Shown: one piece after another, positions 7,064 to 12,573 of the stretch | Numbering within the stretch: position 1 is the first letter of the stretch | How the letters are laid out: every line of letters starts with the position of its first letter | Assembly (NCBI GenBank): GCA_001789355.1 | Contig: MFZI01000079.1 | Location: forward strand, 5,595-18,167 | Reading direction: 5' to 3' | Source of the DNA: Candidatus Roizmanbacteria bacterium RIFCSPHIGHO2_01_FULL_39_8 | Lineage (GTDB): Bacteria; Patescibacteriota; Microgenomatia; UBA1406; GWC2-37-13 | Length of the DNA stretch: 12,573 nt | The notes under the pieces: generated by a model | What the model saw: only the letters and a program-made list of their open reading frames with translations | Told to the model about the DNA's origin: nothing | Databases searched by the model: none | Translations under genes and position numbers: made by a program

Positions 7064-7115
7064 AAAATAAGATTACGGGAGATATTTTGTTGGGATTAGT
7101 CAATTGAAGATAATA

Positions 7116-7121
7116 TATAAT
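7116..7121 (+). promoter_or_regulatory. Candidate -10 box upstream of the third glycosyltransferase
   Basis: Perfect TATAAT in the 169-bp gap between the second and third glycosyltransferase genes, with no good -35 box. Transcription from about 7128 would give a leader of about 105 nt, unlike the leaderless genes around it, and this leader carries the two hairpins at 7146-7209. Confidence 0.4.
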
Positions 7122-7145
7122 GGTTCCGATAGTTCATAAAAAGTA

Positions 7146-7209
7146 AAAATCAGCTTTATCTGATGTTATTCCTAGCTGATTTTCAGAATTATTTAGACGA
7201 TTTCTGAAA
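7146..7209 (+). promoter_or_regulatory. Two overlapping perfect hairpins in the leader of the third glycosyltransferase
   Basis: Stem 1: AAAATCAGCT (7146-7155) pairs with AGCTGATTTT (7174-7183), 10 bp, 18-nt loop. Stem 2: TTTCAGAA (7181-7188) pairs with TTCTGAAA (7202-7209), 8 bp, 13-nt loop. They share 7181-7183, so full formation of one shortens the other. ATCAG (7149-7153) can also pair with CTGAT at 7160-7164, an alternative fold. Neither stem is GC-rich with a following U-run, so an ordinary terminator is unlikely. This could be a regulatory leader, a small RNA or a protein-binding site. Structure is seen; function is unknown. Confidence 0.5.
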
Positions 7210-7232
7210 TAAGTCTTATAGGATATCTGAAT

Positions 7233-8285
7233 ATGTTGAAAAAAAATAGTCGGTCGTACTTTTCCGTCATTATTCCGCTTAGAGAACTGAGCTATGTGCT
7301 TCTGTTTGAGAACCTGCCTGCATTTGATAATCAAACCTACAAAAAGTTTGAAGTGATCGTCTTACCAAATGACCATAGCCAGTATGACATCAGTCTTCTC
7401 AAGAAATATAAATGGCTTCGAATCATCCCCACGGGGAAAATCATAAAACCTGCTGAAAAAAGAAACATTGGGGTCCATCAGGCAAAAGGCAACATAGTTA
7501 CCTTCATTGACGATGATGCATATCCAAAGGCTGACTTTCTAGAACAGGCTAGCACTCTTTTTACCGACAAAACTGTGGCAGTATGCGGACCGGGCATCCT
7601 TCCTCTAAACGCTTCGTTATGGGAGAGTGTCTTTGACGAAGTCCTTAAAAGCTGGATGGGGAGTGGAGAATATGCCTATCGTTTTACACCGAGAAAGAAA
7701 CGCTTTGTCGACGATTTTCCGTCAATGAATTTTTCTATCAAGAAAAATATTTTCTTGAAACTCGGAGGGTTTAAAGGTAATTACTGGCCTGGGGAAGACA
7801 GCAAATTATGCGAGGATGTCGCATACAAAGAAAGAAAGAAAATACTCTATCATCCTGACGTGATAGTCTTCCATCACAGAAGAAAAGATCTAGAGAGCTA
7901 CCTAAAACAGCATGCGAATTATGGGTTTCACCGTGGGGCATTTTTCGCACATGGCGACAAAAATTCTCTTCGCATTTCCTATCTTGTTCCCACATTCTTT
8001 GTTTTCTATCTGCTATTTAGCACTGTTTTTTCTGTTTTTCTTCTTCATTTCTCTTATCTCTTATCTAGTAACTACTATCTAATAATTATTATTTTTTATT
8101 TTCCCCTTATTGCCTATATTATTCTAGCTCTCCAGATTTTTCTAAATTCGTTACTTAATAGAAAAAATCTGGCAATTGCTTTGTTTTCACCTTTTGTGCT
8201 ATTTACTACTCATGTCGTATATGGGATAATGTTTATCAAAGGGTTTTGGAAGGGAATGCGAAATAAAGATAGAATATACCAATAA
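7233..8285 (+). CDS. Membrane-attached family 2 glycosyltransferase
   Basis: 350 residues: an N-terminal GT-A catalytic domain (about 1-245) and a C-terminal membrane region with about three spans (roughly 248-275, 277-305 and 318-340). Motifs: YFSVIIPLRELS (9-20), FEVIVLPNDHS (39-49), KPAEKRNIGVHQAKGNIV (72-89), the metal-binding FIDDDAYP (91-98), PSMNFSIKK (163-171), LGGF, and GEDSKLCEDV (187-196) with the likely catalytic acid, then HPDVIVFHHRR. The layout resembles membrane glycosyltransferases that extend lipid-linked or surface glycans. The start ATG 7233 has an AGGA about 9 nt upstream, one of the few plausible ribosome sites in the window, matching the longer leader proposed here. Downstream, 8286-8354 is very AT-rich with no clear terminator. 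The specific sugar cannot be told. Confidence 0.9.
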   Translation: MLKKNSRSYFSVIIPLRELSYVLLFENLPAFDNQTYKKFEVIVLPNDHSQYDISLLKKYKWLRIIPTGKIIKPAEKRNIGVHQAKGNIVTFIDDDAYPKADFLEQASTLFTDKTVAVCGPGILPLNASLWESVFDEVLKSWMGSGEYAYRFTPRKKRFVDDFPSMNFSIKKNIFLKLGGFKGNYWPGEDSKLCEDVAYKERKKILYHPDVIVFHHRRKDLESYLKQHANYGFHRGAFFAHGDKNSLRISYLVPTFFVFYLLFSTVFSVFLLHFSYLLSSNYYLIIIIFYFPLIAYIILALQIFLNSLLNRKNLAIALFSPFVLFTTHVVYGIMFIKGFWKGMRNKDRIYQ

Positions 8286-8354
8286 AAATCACTAAATCTT
8301 AAATGATAATTTTTAAATAAACTTTTAAATTTTAAGAATTAAAAATTAGCGGAC

Positions 8355-8600
8355 ATGGACCAGGTTCAAACCATCAAAAAAGACGATATTGAAATCAGAA
8401 TCATTCGCCCTAAATGTATAGGTGCAGCAACCTGTGTAGTCTATGCTCCCGCTACCTTTGACCTCGATAAAACAAATATTGCAATTATCAAGGAAGGTCA
8501 ATGGGACAAGCTTGAAAAAATCATAGCGGCAGCTCAATCGTGTCCAGTCACTGCTATAGAAGTATTTTCGGGAGGAAAAAAATTGTTTCCTAAAGAATGA
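8355..8600 (+). CDS. Small ferredoxin, three-cysteine [3Fe-4S]-like pattern
   Basis: 81-residue soluble electron carrier. Cys21 and Cys27 (KCIGAATC) and Cys63-Pro64 (QSCPVTAIEV) are in the places of cluster ligands 1, 3 and 4 of single-cluster bacterial ferredoxins. The second ligand position, normally Cys in C-x2-C-x2-C, is Ala24; the CP cysteine that often follows is also Ala (VVYAP). Three ligands suggest a [3Fe-4S] cluster, as in ferredoxins that serve cytochromes P450, although a [4Fe-4S] cluster with a labile iron is possible. The spacing, the acidic FDLDKTN loop and the length fit the family. It lies 50 bp before the radical SAM gene in the same direction, so it is a candidate electron donor to it; that gene has its own promoter, however. 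No strong promoter or SD is visible for the ferredoxin itself. Confidence 0.88.
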   Translation: MDQVQTIKKDDIEIRIIRPKCIGAATCVVYAPATFDLDKTNIAIIKEGQWDKLEKIIAAAQSCPVTAIEVFSGGKKLFPKE

Positions 8601-8607
8601 TTTCTTA

Positions 8608-8636
8608 TTGACATTAAAGCAAAAAGGGATCATAAT
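8608..8636 (+). promoter_or_regulatory. Strong promoter of the radical SAM gene
   Basis: TTGACA (8608-8613), 17 nt, CATAAT (8631-8636): a perfect -35 box, ideal spacing and five of six matches at -10. Expected start is near 8643, about 8 nt before the ATG at 8651, without a Shine-Dalgarno site. The radical SAM gene can therefore be transcribed independently of the ferredoxin. Confidence 0.78.
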
Positions 8637-8650
8637 GTAATTGAAATCAC

Positions 8651-10324
8651 ATGCCTAAAAAAATCTCACGTAAAAAAATTAAAATCGCAGTGGGCTATCC
8701 TCCGATTGAGTCAAAAAAAGGGGTGGCGCTTCTCTCGCAAAATAGACAGTTTCAATATTTTAATGCAAGAACCTTCATCTATCCCATGGTACCTGCCTAT
8801 GCAGCATCCAATCTCCAATCAAAAGGCTATAAAGTCTACTGGATGGACGGAATCGCAGAGAGGAAAAAGTACGAGCAATGGATGGGTGAACTCAAAAAAG
8901 TGAATCCAGACTATCTCATGGTCGAGACAAAATCTCCGATAGTAAAAACACACTGGAAACAGATCAATGACTTAAAAAAAAGGTTTCCTAAGATTAAATT
9001 AATATGGGTTGGAGACCATGTTACGTATTTGCCGCTCGAACTTTTTGAAAACAGCAAAGTCGATTATGCCATAACCGGAGGCGATTATGACTTTGTTTCG
9101 GTAAATCTCTTGAATCATATTCACAGAGGAGAGGAATTGGAAGGAGGAGTCTATTGGAGAAAAAGTGACAAGAAGATCAAAGCCAAACCGAAATTGACGA
9201 TGAAGTTGAAAAACGGTGACGTTGTCTATAGCTCCGGACCCGCCTCACTTCGCCATGTGCTGGATACCTTGCCGTTTGTAGATCGTGATCTGACAAAATG
9301 GGAGTTATATGCATATGATAATGGAAATTATAAATATACTCCGGCCACCTATATGTACAGCGGTCGCGATTGCTGGTGGAACAGATGTACCTTCTGCGTT
9401 TGGGACCATACCATCAATCCTTTAGGCTCATACAGAAGTTTTTCACCCGAGCGTTTGTTTGCCGAAGTAAAACACGTAGTCGACAAATACGGAGTAAAAG
9501 AAATCTTTGACGATGCCGGGACCATGTTTATCGGACCTAAACTTAAGCGATTCTGCCAACTGTTGATCGAGAGTGGTTACAACAAAAAAGTCAGATACGG
9601 TTGTAATATGCGTTTTAACGCCTTAAATCAAGAATATTACGACCTTTTGGGAAAAGCCCGCTTCAGATTTATCTTATACGGTATGGAGTCCGGAAACCAA
9701 AAAACACTCGACAAACTTGATAAGGGAACGAAAGAAGTAGATGCGATTAATGGTCCGAGAATGGCAAGAAAAGCTGGGTTAGATCCTCACGTGACCATCA
9801 TGTTGGGTTACCCCTGGGAGACGTATAAAGATGCAAAAAGAACAATTGAAATAGCCAAATATGCCTTTAAAAAGGGCTATTATGAAACGATGCAGGCGAC
9901 GATCGTGATCCCTTATCCGGGGACCCCACTCTACAAACAGTGCAAAGAAAACGGTTGGCTATTGACGGATGATTACAATAAATTCGATATGCGTGAACCG
10001 GTTATGAAAACTCCCATCCCGAAGGAAAAAATCCTGGAACTTGAACAAGATCTTTATTCGTGTTTCATGACTCCGCAATATATTACCAGAAAAGTGTTGG
10101 GAATCAGAAGCTTTCATGATTTTAAATACCTTTTCTACATGGGGTGGAAACTTTTGGGACATCTTATGGATTTTGACCCCAATCAAACTAAGGTGAATTG
10201 GTGGTCACCAACCTTCTGGAAAAATGCTTCTACAAGCCTTTTCAAACATCTCTTCAGGCCGAAAACTTCAGTTGACGCTGAAAAGGATGCCATCAGACTT
10301 GCCGACAGCGCCGTCAACCTCTGA
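8651..10324 (+). CDS. B12-binding-type radical SAM enzyme, function unknown
   Basis: 557 residues. N-terminal region (about 8-160) with a Rossmann-like pattern of B12-binding domains: IKIAVGYPP, PAYAASNLQSKGYKVYWMD, PDYLMVETKSP, IKLIWVGDHVTYLP and VDYAITGGDYD. The radical SAM core begins at SGRDCWWNRCTFC, where Cys241, Cys246 and Cys249 would bind the [4Fe-4S] cluster in C-x4-C-x2-C spacing. It continues with EIFDDAGTMF, YGCNMRFNAL, ILYGMESGNQKTLDKLDKG (binds AdoMet in relatives), GLDPHVTIMLGYPWET and ATIVIPYPGTPLYKQ, typical of the BchE/HpnP-like class. The C-terminal 100 residues are aromatic and basic. Possible chemistry includes C-methylation or rearrangement of a lipid or sugar; the substrate is not identifiable. 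Its strong promoter and the ferredoxin next door support a real, expressed enzyme. The stop codon abuts the TPP-gene remnant. Confidence 0.88.
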   Translation: MPKKISRKKIKIAVGYPPIESKKGVALLSQNRQFQYFNARTFIYPMVPAYAASNLQSKGYKVYWMDGIAERKKYEQWMGELKKVNPDYLMVETKSPIVKTHWKQINDLKKRFPKIKLIWVGDHVTYLPLELFENSKVDYAITGGDYDFVSVNLLNHIHRGEELEGGVYWRKSDKKIKAKPKLTMKLKNGDVVYSSGPASLRHVLDTLPFVDRDLTKWELYAYDNGNYKYTPATYMYSGRDCWWNRCTFCVWDHTINPLGSYRSFSPERLFAEVKHVVDKYGVKEIFDDAGTMFIGPKLKRFCQLLIESGYNKKVRYGCNMRFNALNQEYYDLLGKARFRFILYGMESGNQKTLDKLDKGTKEVDAINGPRMARKAGLDPHVTIMLGYPWETYKDAKRTIEIAKYAFKKGYYETMQATIVIPYPGTPLYKQCKENGWLLTDDYNKFDMREPVMKTPIPKEKILELEQDLYSCFMTPQYITRKVLGIRSFHDFKYLFYMGWKLLGHLMDFDPNQTKVNWWSPTFWKNASTSLFKHLFRPKTSVDAEKDAIRLADSAVNL

Positions 10325-10326
10325 TA

Positions 10327-10395
10327 TATGGCCCCTCCCGTGACAAGAAAGACGTATTTTACACCCTGCGAAACTAAGAAGTCCAAAATGAAGCT
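10327..10395 (-). pseudogene. 5' fragment of a second TPP-enzyme gene
   Basis: Minus-strand codons 10389-10327 read ILDFLVSQGVKYVFLVTGGAI, identical at 18 of 21 positions to the N-terminus of the intact TPP enzyme next door (codons 12186-12124). The DNA differs at 19 of 63 bases, nearly all at silent positions. Similarity stops 2 bp past the radical SAM stop codon. On the other side the fragment follows the TAA of the intact gene directly, in the same frame, and no proper start codon remains. The remaining roughly 580 codons expected of such a gene are absent. This is a remnant of a diverged paralogue, cut by a rearrangement or, less likely, by an assembly chimera. Confidence 0.8.
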
Positions 10396-12204
10396 TTAAT
10401 TTATCTCATTAATCTTCTTGGGATTGACCTGTATTTCCTCCATGGTTTTGACTAACATATTCTTCCGAAATTCGTCTCGCGGTAGTACTGGCGAAAGGTC
10501 TTCGATTGGCTTGCCGAATTCAAGCTTGGGAATAAGTTTTTGCAGCGGGTAGATTCTCACATCGCAGATCACAGGCCCCTTGTGGCGTAAGACCTCTTTT
10601 ATTTTTTTAGATAATTCAGTGTTATGTTTTATCAAAACCGTTTTTACTCCATAGGCTTTTCCGACTTTTATAAAATCAGGAGCGGAATACCCCTTGCCTG
10701 TGGCCTCATAACGCGAACCCAGATATAGTTCCTGGAACTGTTTGATTATTCCGTACCCGTAATTATTTATAATGAAGACTTTTACCGGTAATTTTTGGTA
10801 GACCATAGTTTGAATCTCTTGAATATTCATCTGAAAACTCCCGTCTCCGTCGATACAGATCACTTCTTTTTTTCCCAGCGCAATTGAAGCTCCGATCGAA
10901 GCAGGAAAGGCATATCCCATCGGAGAATTTCCGTAAGCTGAAAATAGTCGCTGGCCCTTTTTAATCTCGAATGCCTGCATCGTCCATGTAAGGTGCCCTC
11001 CGTCATCTGGCACAATGACGGCCTTGCTGCCAAGTAGTTTTGACAAGGTTTTGATGAATACATATGGATTAACAAACTTCTTGTCCCTGCTATATTCGGG
11101 AAGTACAACTGGATACTTTTTTTTCCATTCCCGACACAGTTTTATCCAAGGAGAAATATTCGGTTTTTTGAATTTTTTTAGATTTTTAAGTAGAGTAGTA
11201 ATAAATTCTTTTGCGTCTGTCTGAATTGTAAGCGCGGGGGTCAAGCCTCTTCGCTTATCCAGTTCTGCCTTATCAATATCGACCATGATAACTTTGGATT
11301 CTCTAGCGTAGGTCTGGGGTTTTCCGCCTGTTTGCCTAGTGTCAAGACGTGAACCAATGGCGATAAGCATGTCCGAATTTTGCACGGCAAAGTTAGCTGC
11401 TCTTTCTCCATAAACTCCTTGTGCTCCCAGATATAAACGGTGACCTCTATGTACAGTATCGTAACCGCTCCATGAGCTAACAACTGGGAAGCCTAATTCT
11501 TCAATGAGCTCTCTTATCTCCTTTTGAGCATTGGCCAACATGACTCCACCGCCAACCAAAAGTACAGGACGCTTGCTTTTCTTAAAGTACTCCACTGTTT
11601 TTGTGACTTTCTCCATAAGTTTTGTCCCGGTGTCTTCGTATTCCTTTTTTGAGGGCGGAACAAATTTCTTTAATTTTTTAGGTTCTATTTCAGCCCTCTG
11701 AAAGTTCATGGGAATATCTACAAGAACGGGTCCTGGCCTTCCTGATTTTGCCAAATATGTAGCTTTCTCCAGAAGAAAACGAATATTATCTGTAGAATCG
11801 AGTTGAGCAGCAAATTTGGTGATCGGACGGACAATATTCACAATATCTGTCTCCTGAAATCCCACTTGTCTGACTTTTGATTTTTTCTTTTGCTCATACG
11901 TATTCACTTGCCCGCTGATGTGAATTGTAGGGATGGAGTCAAACCACGAGCAGCAAATGCCAGTTATGAGGTTAGTCGCACCCGGCCCTGAAGTCACCAT
12001 AGTTGCGGCATATCCCGGACCCATTCGCGAGTATGCGTCGGCCATCATCGCGCCCGCCTGCTCGTGAGCAACACACACGTATCGGATATCTTTTCGTTTG
12101 GAAAAAGCGTCAACTATAAATGCGATCGCACCACCTGTCACCAAAAAAACATGCTTTACCCCTTGGGAAACTAAATAGTTTAAAATGTAGTCTCTTACTT
12201 GCAT
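10396..12204 (-). CDS. TPP-dependent acetolactate-synthase-like enzyme, probably surface-sugar biosynthesis
   Basis: 602 residues, full length for the family (TPP N-domain, central domain, C-terminal TPP domain). Seen: VFLVTGGAI (19-27), catalytic Glu48 in AHEQAGAMMADAYSR, TSGPGATN (71-78), GFQETD (115-120), VLLVGGG (214-220), GNSPMGYAFPASIGA (425-439), and the TPP/Mg motif GDGSFQMN (453-460) ending in NN (480-481). Known relatives decarboxylate pyruvate and transfer the two-carbon unit. The VFLVTGGAI opening and the FGKPIEDLSPVLPRDEF-NM tail are what I associate with TPP enzymes of O-antigen-type clusters (YerE-like) rather than valine biosynthesis; no small subunit or other ilv gene is present. 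ATG 12204 is preferred over GTG 12210 because a -10 box ends 7 nt upstream of the ATG. A paralogue remnant follows its stop. Confidence 0.88.
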   Translation of the reverse strand: MQVRDYILNYLVSQGVKHVFLVTGGAIAFIVDAFSKRKDIRYVCVAHEQAGAMMADAYSRMGPGYAATMVTSGPGATNLITGICCSWFDSIPTIHISGQVNTYEQKKKSKVRQVGFQETDIVNIVRPITKFAAQLDSTDNIRFLLEKATYLAKSGRPGPVLVDIPMNFQRAEIEPKKLKKFVPPSKKEYEDTGTKLMEKVTKTVEYFKKSKRPVLLVGGGVMLANAQKEIRELIEELGFPVVSSWSGYDTVHRGHRLYLGAQGVYGERAANFAVQNSDMLIAIGSRLDTRQTGGKPQTYARESKVIMVDIDKAELDKRRGLTPALTIQTDAKEFITTLLKNLKKFKKPNISPWIKLCREWKKKYPVVLPEYSRDKKFVNPYVFIKTLSKLLGSKAVIVPDDGGHLTWTMQAFEIKKGQRLFSAYGNSPMGYAFPASIGASIALGKKEVICIDGDGSFQMNIQEIQTMVYQKLPVKVFIINNYGYGIIKQFQELYLGSRYEATGKGYSAPDFIKVGKAYGVKTVLIKHNTELSKKIKEVLRHKGPVICDVRIYPLQKLIPKLEFGKPIEDLSPVLPRDEFRKNMLVKTMEEIQVNPKKINEIN

Positions 12205-12211
12205 AGCCACT

Positions 12212-12240
12212 ATTATCTAAAAAATGTTCAGGAAATTCAA
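12212..12240 (-). promoter_or_regulatory. Promoter of the TPP-enzyme gene, leaderless
   Basis: On the minus strand: TTGAAT (12235-12240), 17 nt, GATAAT (12212-12217), then 7 nt to the ATG at 12204. Initiation would fall at or one base before the ATG. The alternative GTG at 12210 would lie only 1 nt past the -10 box and so would not be in the transcript. Confidence 0.65.
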
Positions 12241-12273
12241 TAAGTTATTTTATGTAGCATTAATTTTTCTACC

Positions 12274-12513
12274 TTATCGAAGGGTACTTGAAGCTTGCGC
12301 CTTTATTGGAGGTCGTACTTGAGAACAGACCTGCATAAACCACCCAACCTGACGCGAAGGTATAAACAATTCCCATCCAGTTGCACCCTCGATGCCGGAG
12401 CCACCATCGCTAAAATTTACAACTTTAACCCAGTCTTCTGGCATCTGTCTCTGTAAAAGATTCACTTCATCCATTGTTAGACTTACTTGAGTAAGCCCTC
12501 TTCTTATTTCCAT
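12274..12513 (-). CDS. Small protein of unknown function
   Basis: 79 residues from ATG 12513; a longer reading from a TTG at 12531 would begin upstream of the -10 box. Seen: a basic N-terminus (MEIRRGLTQVSLTMDEV), a short helix-like segment with LLQRQMPEDWVKVV, a Gly-rich turn (FSDGGSGIEG) and a Trp/Phe-rich stretch (GWELFIPSRQVGWFMQVC), ending in a polar tail. No signal peptide or membrane span; a single Cys. I do not recognise it. A promoter with correct spacing just upstream supports a real gene. It runs in the same direction as the TPP-enzyme gene, 69 bp before that gene's ATG. Confidence 0.6.
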   Translation of the reverse strand: MEIRRGLTQVSLTMDEVNLLQRQMPEDWVKVVNFSDGGSGIEGATGWELFIPSRQVGWFMQVCSQVRPPIKAQASSTLR

Positions 12514-12521
12514 AGTTTTGT

Positions 12522-12550
12522 AGTTTATCAAACTTTTTGATTTATTGCAA
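12522..12550 (-). promoter_or_regulatory. Promoter of the small unknown gene
   Basis: On the minus strand: TTGCAA (12545-12550), 17 nt, TAAACT (12522-12527). A TGA triplet before the -10 hexamer makes it an extended -10. The ATG is 8 nt downstream, so the leader would be 0 to 2 nt. Confidence 0.6.
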
Positions 12551-12573
12551 ATACCAAATTTTTTTACTATTAT

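Noticed and set aside
8286..8354. Intrinsic terminator after the third glycosyltransferase
   Set aside because: The region is very AT-rich with weak CTTAAA/TTTAAG pairing, but it lacks a GC-rich stem followed by a U-run.
8346..8633. Minus-strand 95-codon open frame across the ferredoxin
   Set aside because: Antisense shadow of the ferredoxin gene, which has clear cluster motifs; no promoter faces this direction.
10183..10386. Minus-strand 67-codon open frame as a small gene
   Set aside because: Only its first 20 codons resemble a protein (the TPP-enzyme N-terminus). The rest is the antisense of the radical SAM C-terminus, and its TTG start is not supported. Reported as a pseudogene fragment instead.
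10860..11483. Several 69-82 codon open frames within the TPP-enzyme gene
   Set aside because: Out-of-frame shadows of a full-length, well-conserved enzyme.
10396..12204. Biosynthetic acetolactate synthase ilvB
   Set aside because: Catalytic motifs fit, but there is no ilvN, ilvC or other branched-chain gene, and the N- and C-terminal signatures resemble TPP enzymes of surface-sugar clusters; no ilv symbol assigned.
1..12573. Recoded TGA (Gly) as in Gracilibacteria and Absconditabacteria
   Set aside because: TGA ends the ferredoxin and radical SAM genes at sensible positions, and no gene needs TGA read through.

Overview
The window looks like a chromosomal segment from a Candidate Phyla Radiation (Patescibacteria) bacterium, most likely of the Microgenomates type. 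This is inferred, not proven. The signs are AT-rich DNA, near-leaderless starts preceded by -10 boxes rather than Shine-Dalgarno sites, repeat-derived inserts inside the lepA coding sequence, a pyruvate kinase with RFNFKHG and DLQGPEIR motifs, and a glycosyltransferase of a kind I associate with these genomes. TGA serves as a stop codon and no gene needs recoding.

Layout. 1-2973 (minus): a pyk-lepA operon (pyruvate kinase, then elongation factor 4, which runs off the left edge). 3011-4285 (plus): a divergent Wzx/MATE-like polysaccharide flippase. 4259-4690 (minus): a small exported protein that converges on the flippase and overlaps its 3' end. 4758-5399 (plus): a single-pass membrane-anchored protein, divergent from the exported protein and sharing its -35 region. 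5414-8285 (plus): three consecutive family 2 glycosyltransferases (GT-A fold); the third is preceded by a leader with two overlapping perfect hairpins. 8355-8600 (plus): a small ferredoxin with a three-cysteine, [3Fe-4S]-like pattern. 8651-10324 (plus): a B12-type radical SAM enzyme with C-x4-C-x2-C spacing. 10327-10395 (minus): a remnant of a second thiamine-diphosphate (TPP) enzyme gene. 10396-12204 (minus): a full-length acetolactate-synthase-like TPP enzyme of the kind found in surface-sugar clusters. 12274-12513 (minus): a small unrecognised protein.

How the genes may work together. Flippase, three glycosyltransferases, radical SAM enzyme, ferredoxin and TPP enzyme fit a locus that makes, modifies and exports a surface polysaccharide or glycolipid. 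The TPP enzyme (two-carbon transfer, YerE-like, by inference) and the radical SAM enzyme (possible C-methylation or rearrangement) could make an unusual branched sugar or modified lipid. That is a hypothesis from context.

Two system-level signals stand out. First, at least eight genes have a -10 box 6 to 14 nt before the chosen ATG, so transcription would start at or just before the start codon. Second, the junction at 10324-10396 holds a fossil of a TPP-enzyme paralogue whose protein sequence is conserved but whose synonymous sites have diverged, pointing to a lost gene rather than a fresh duplication.
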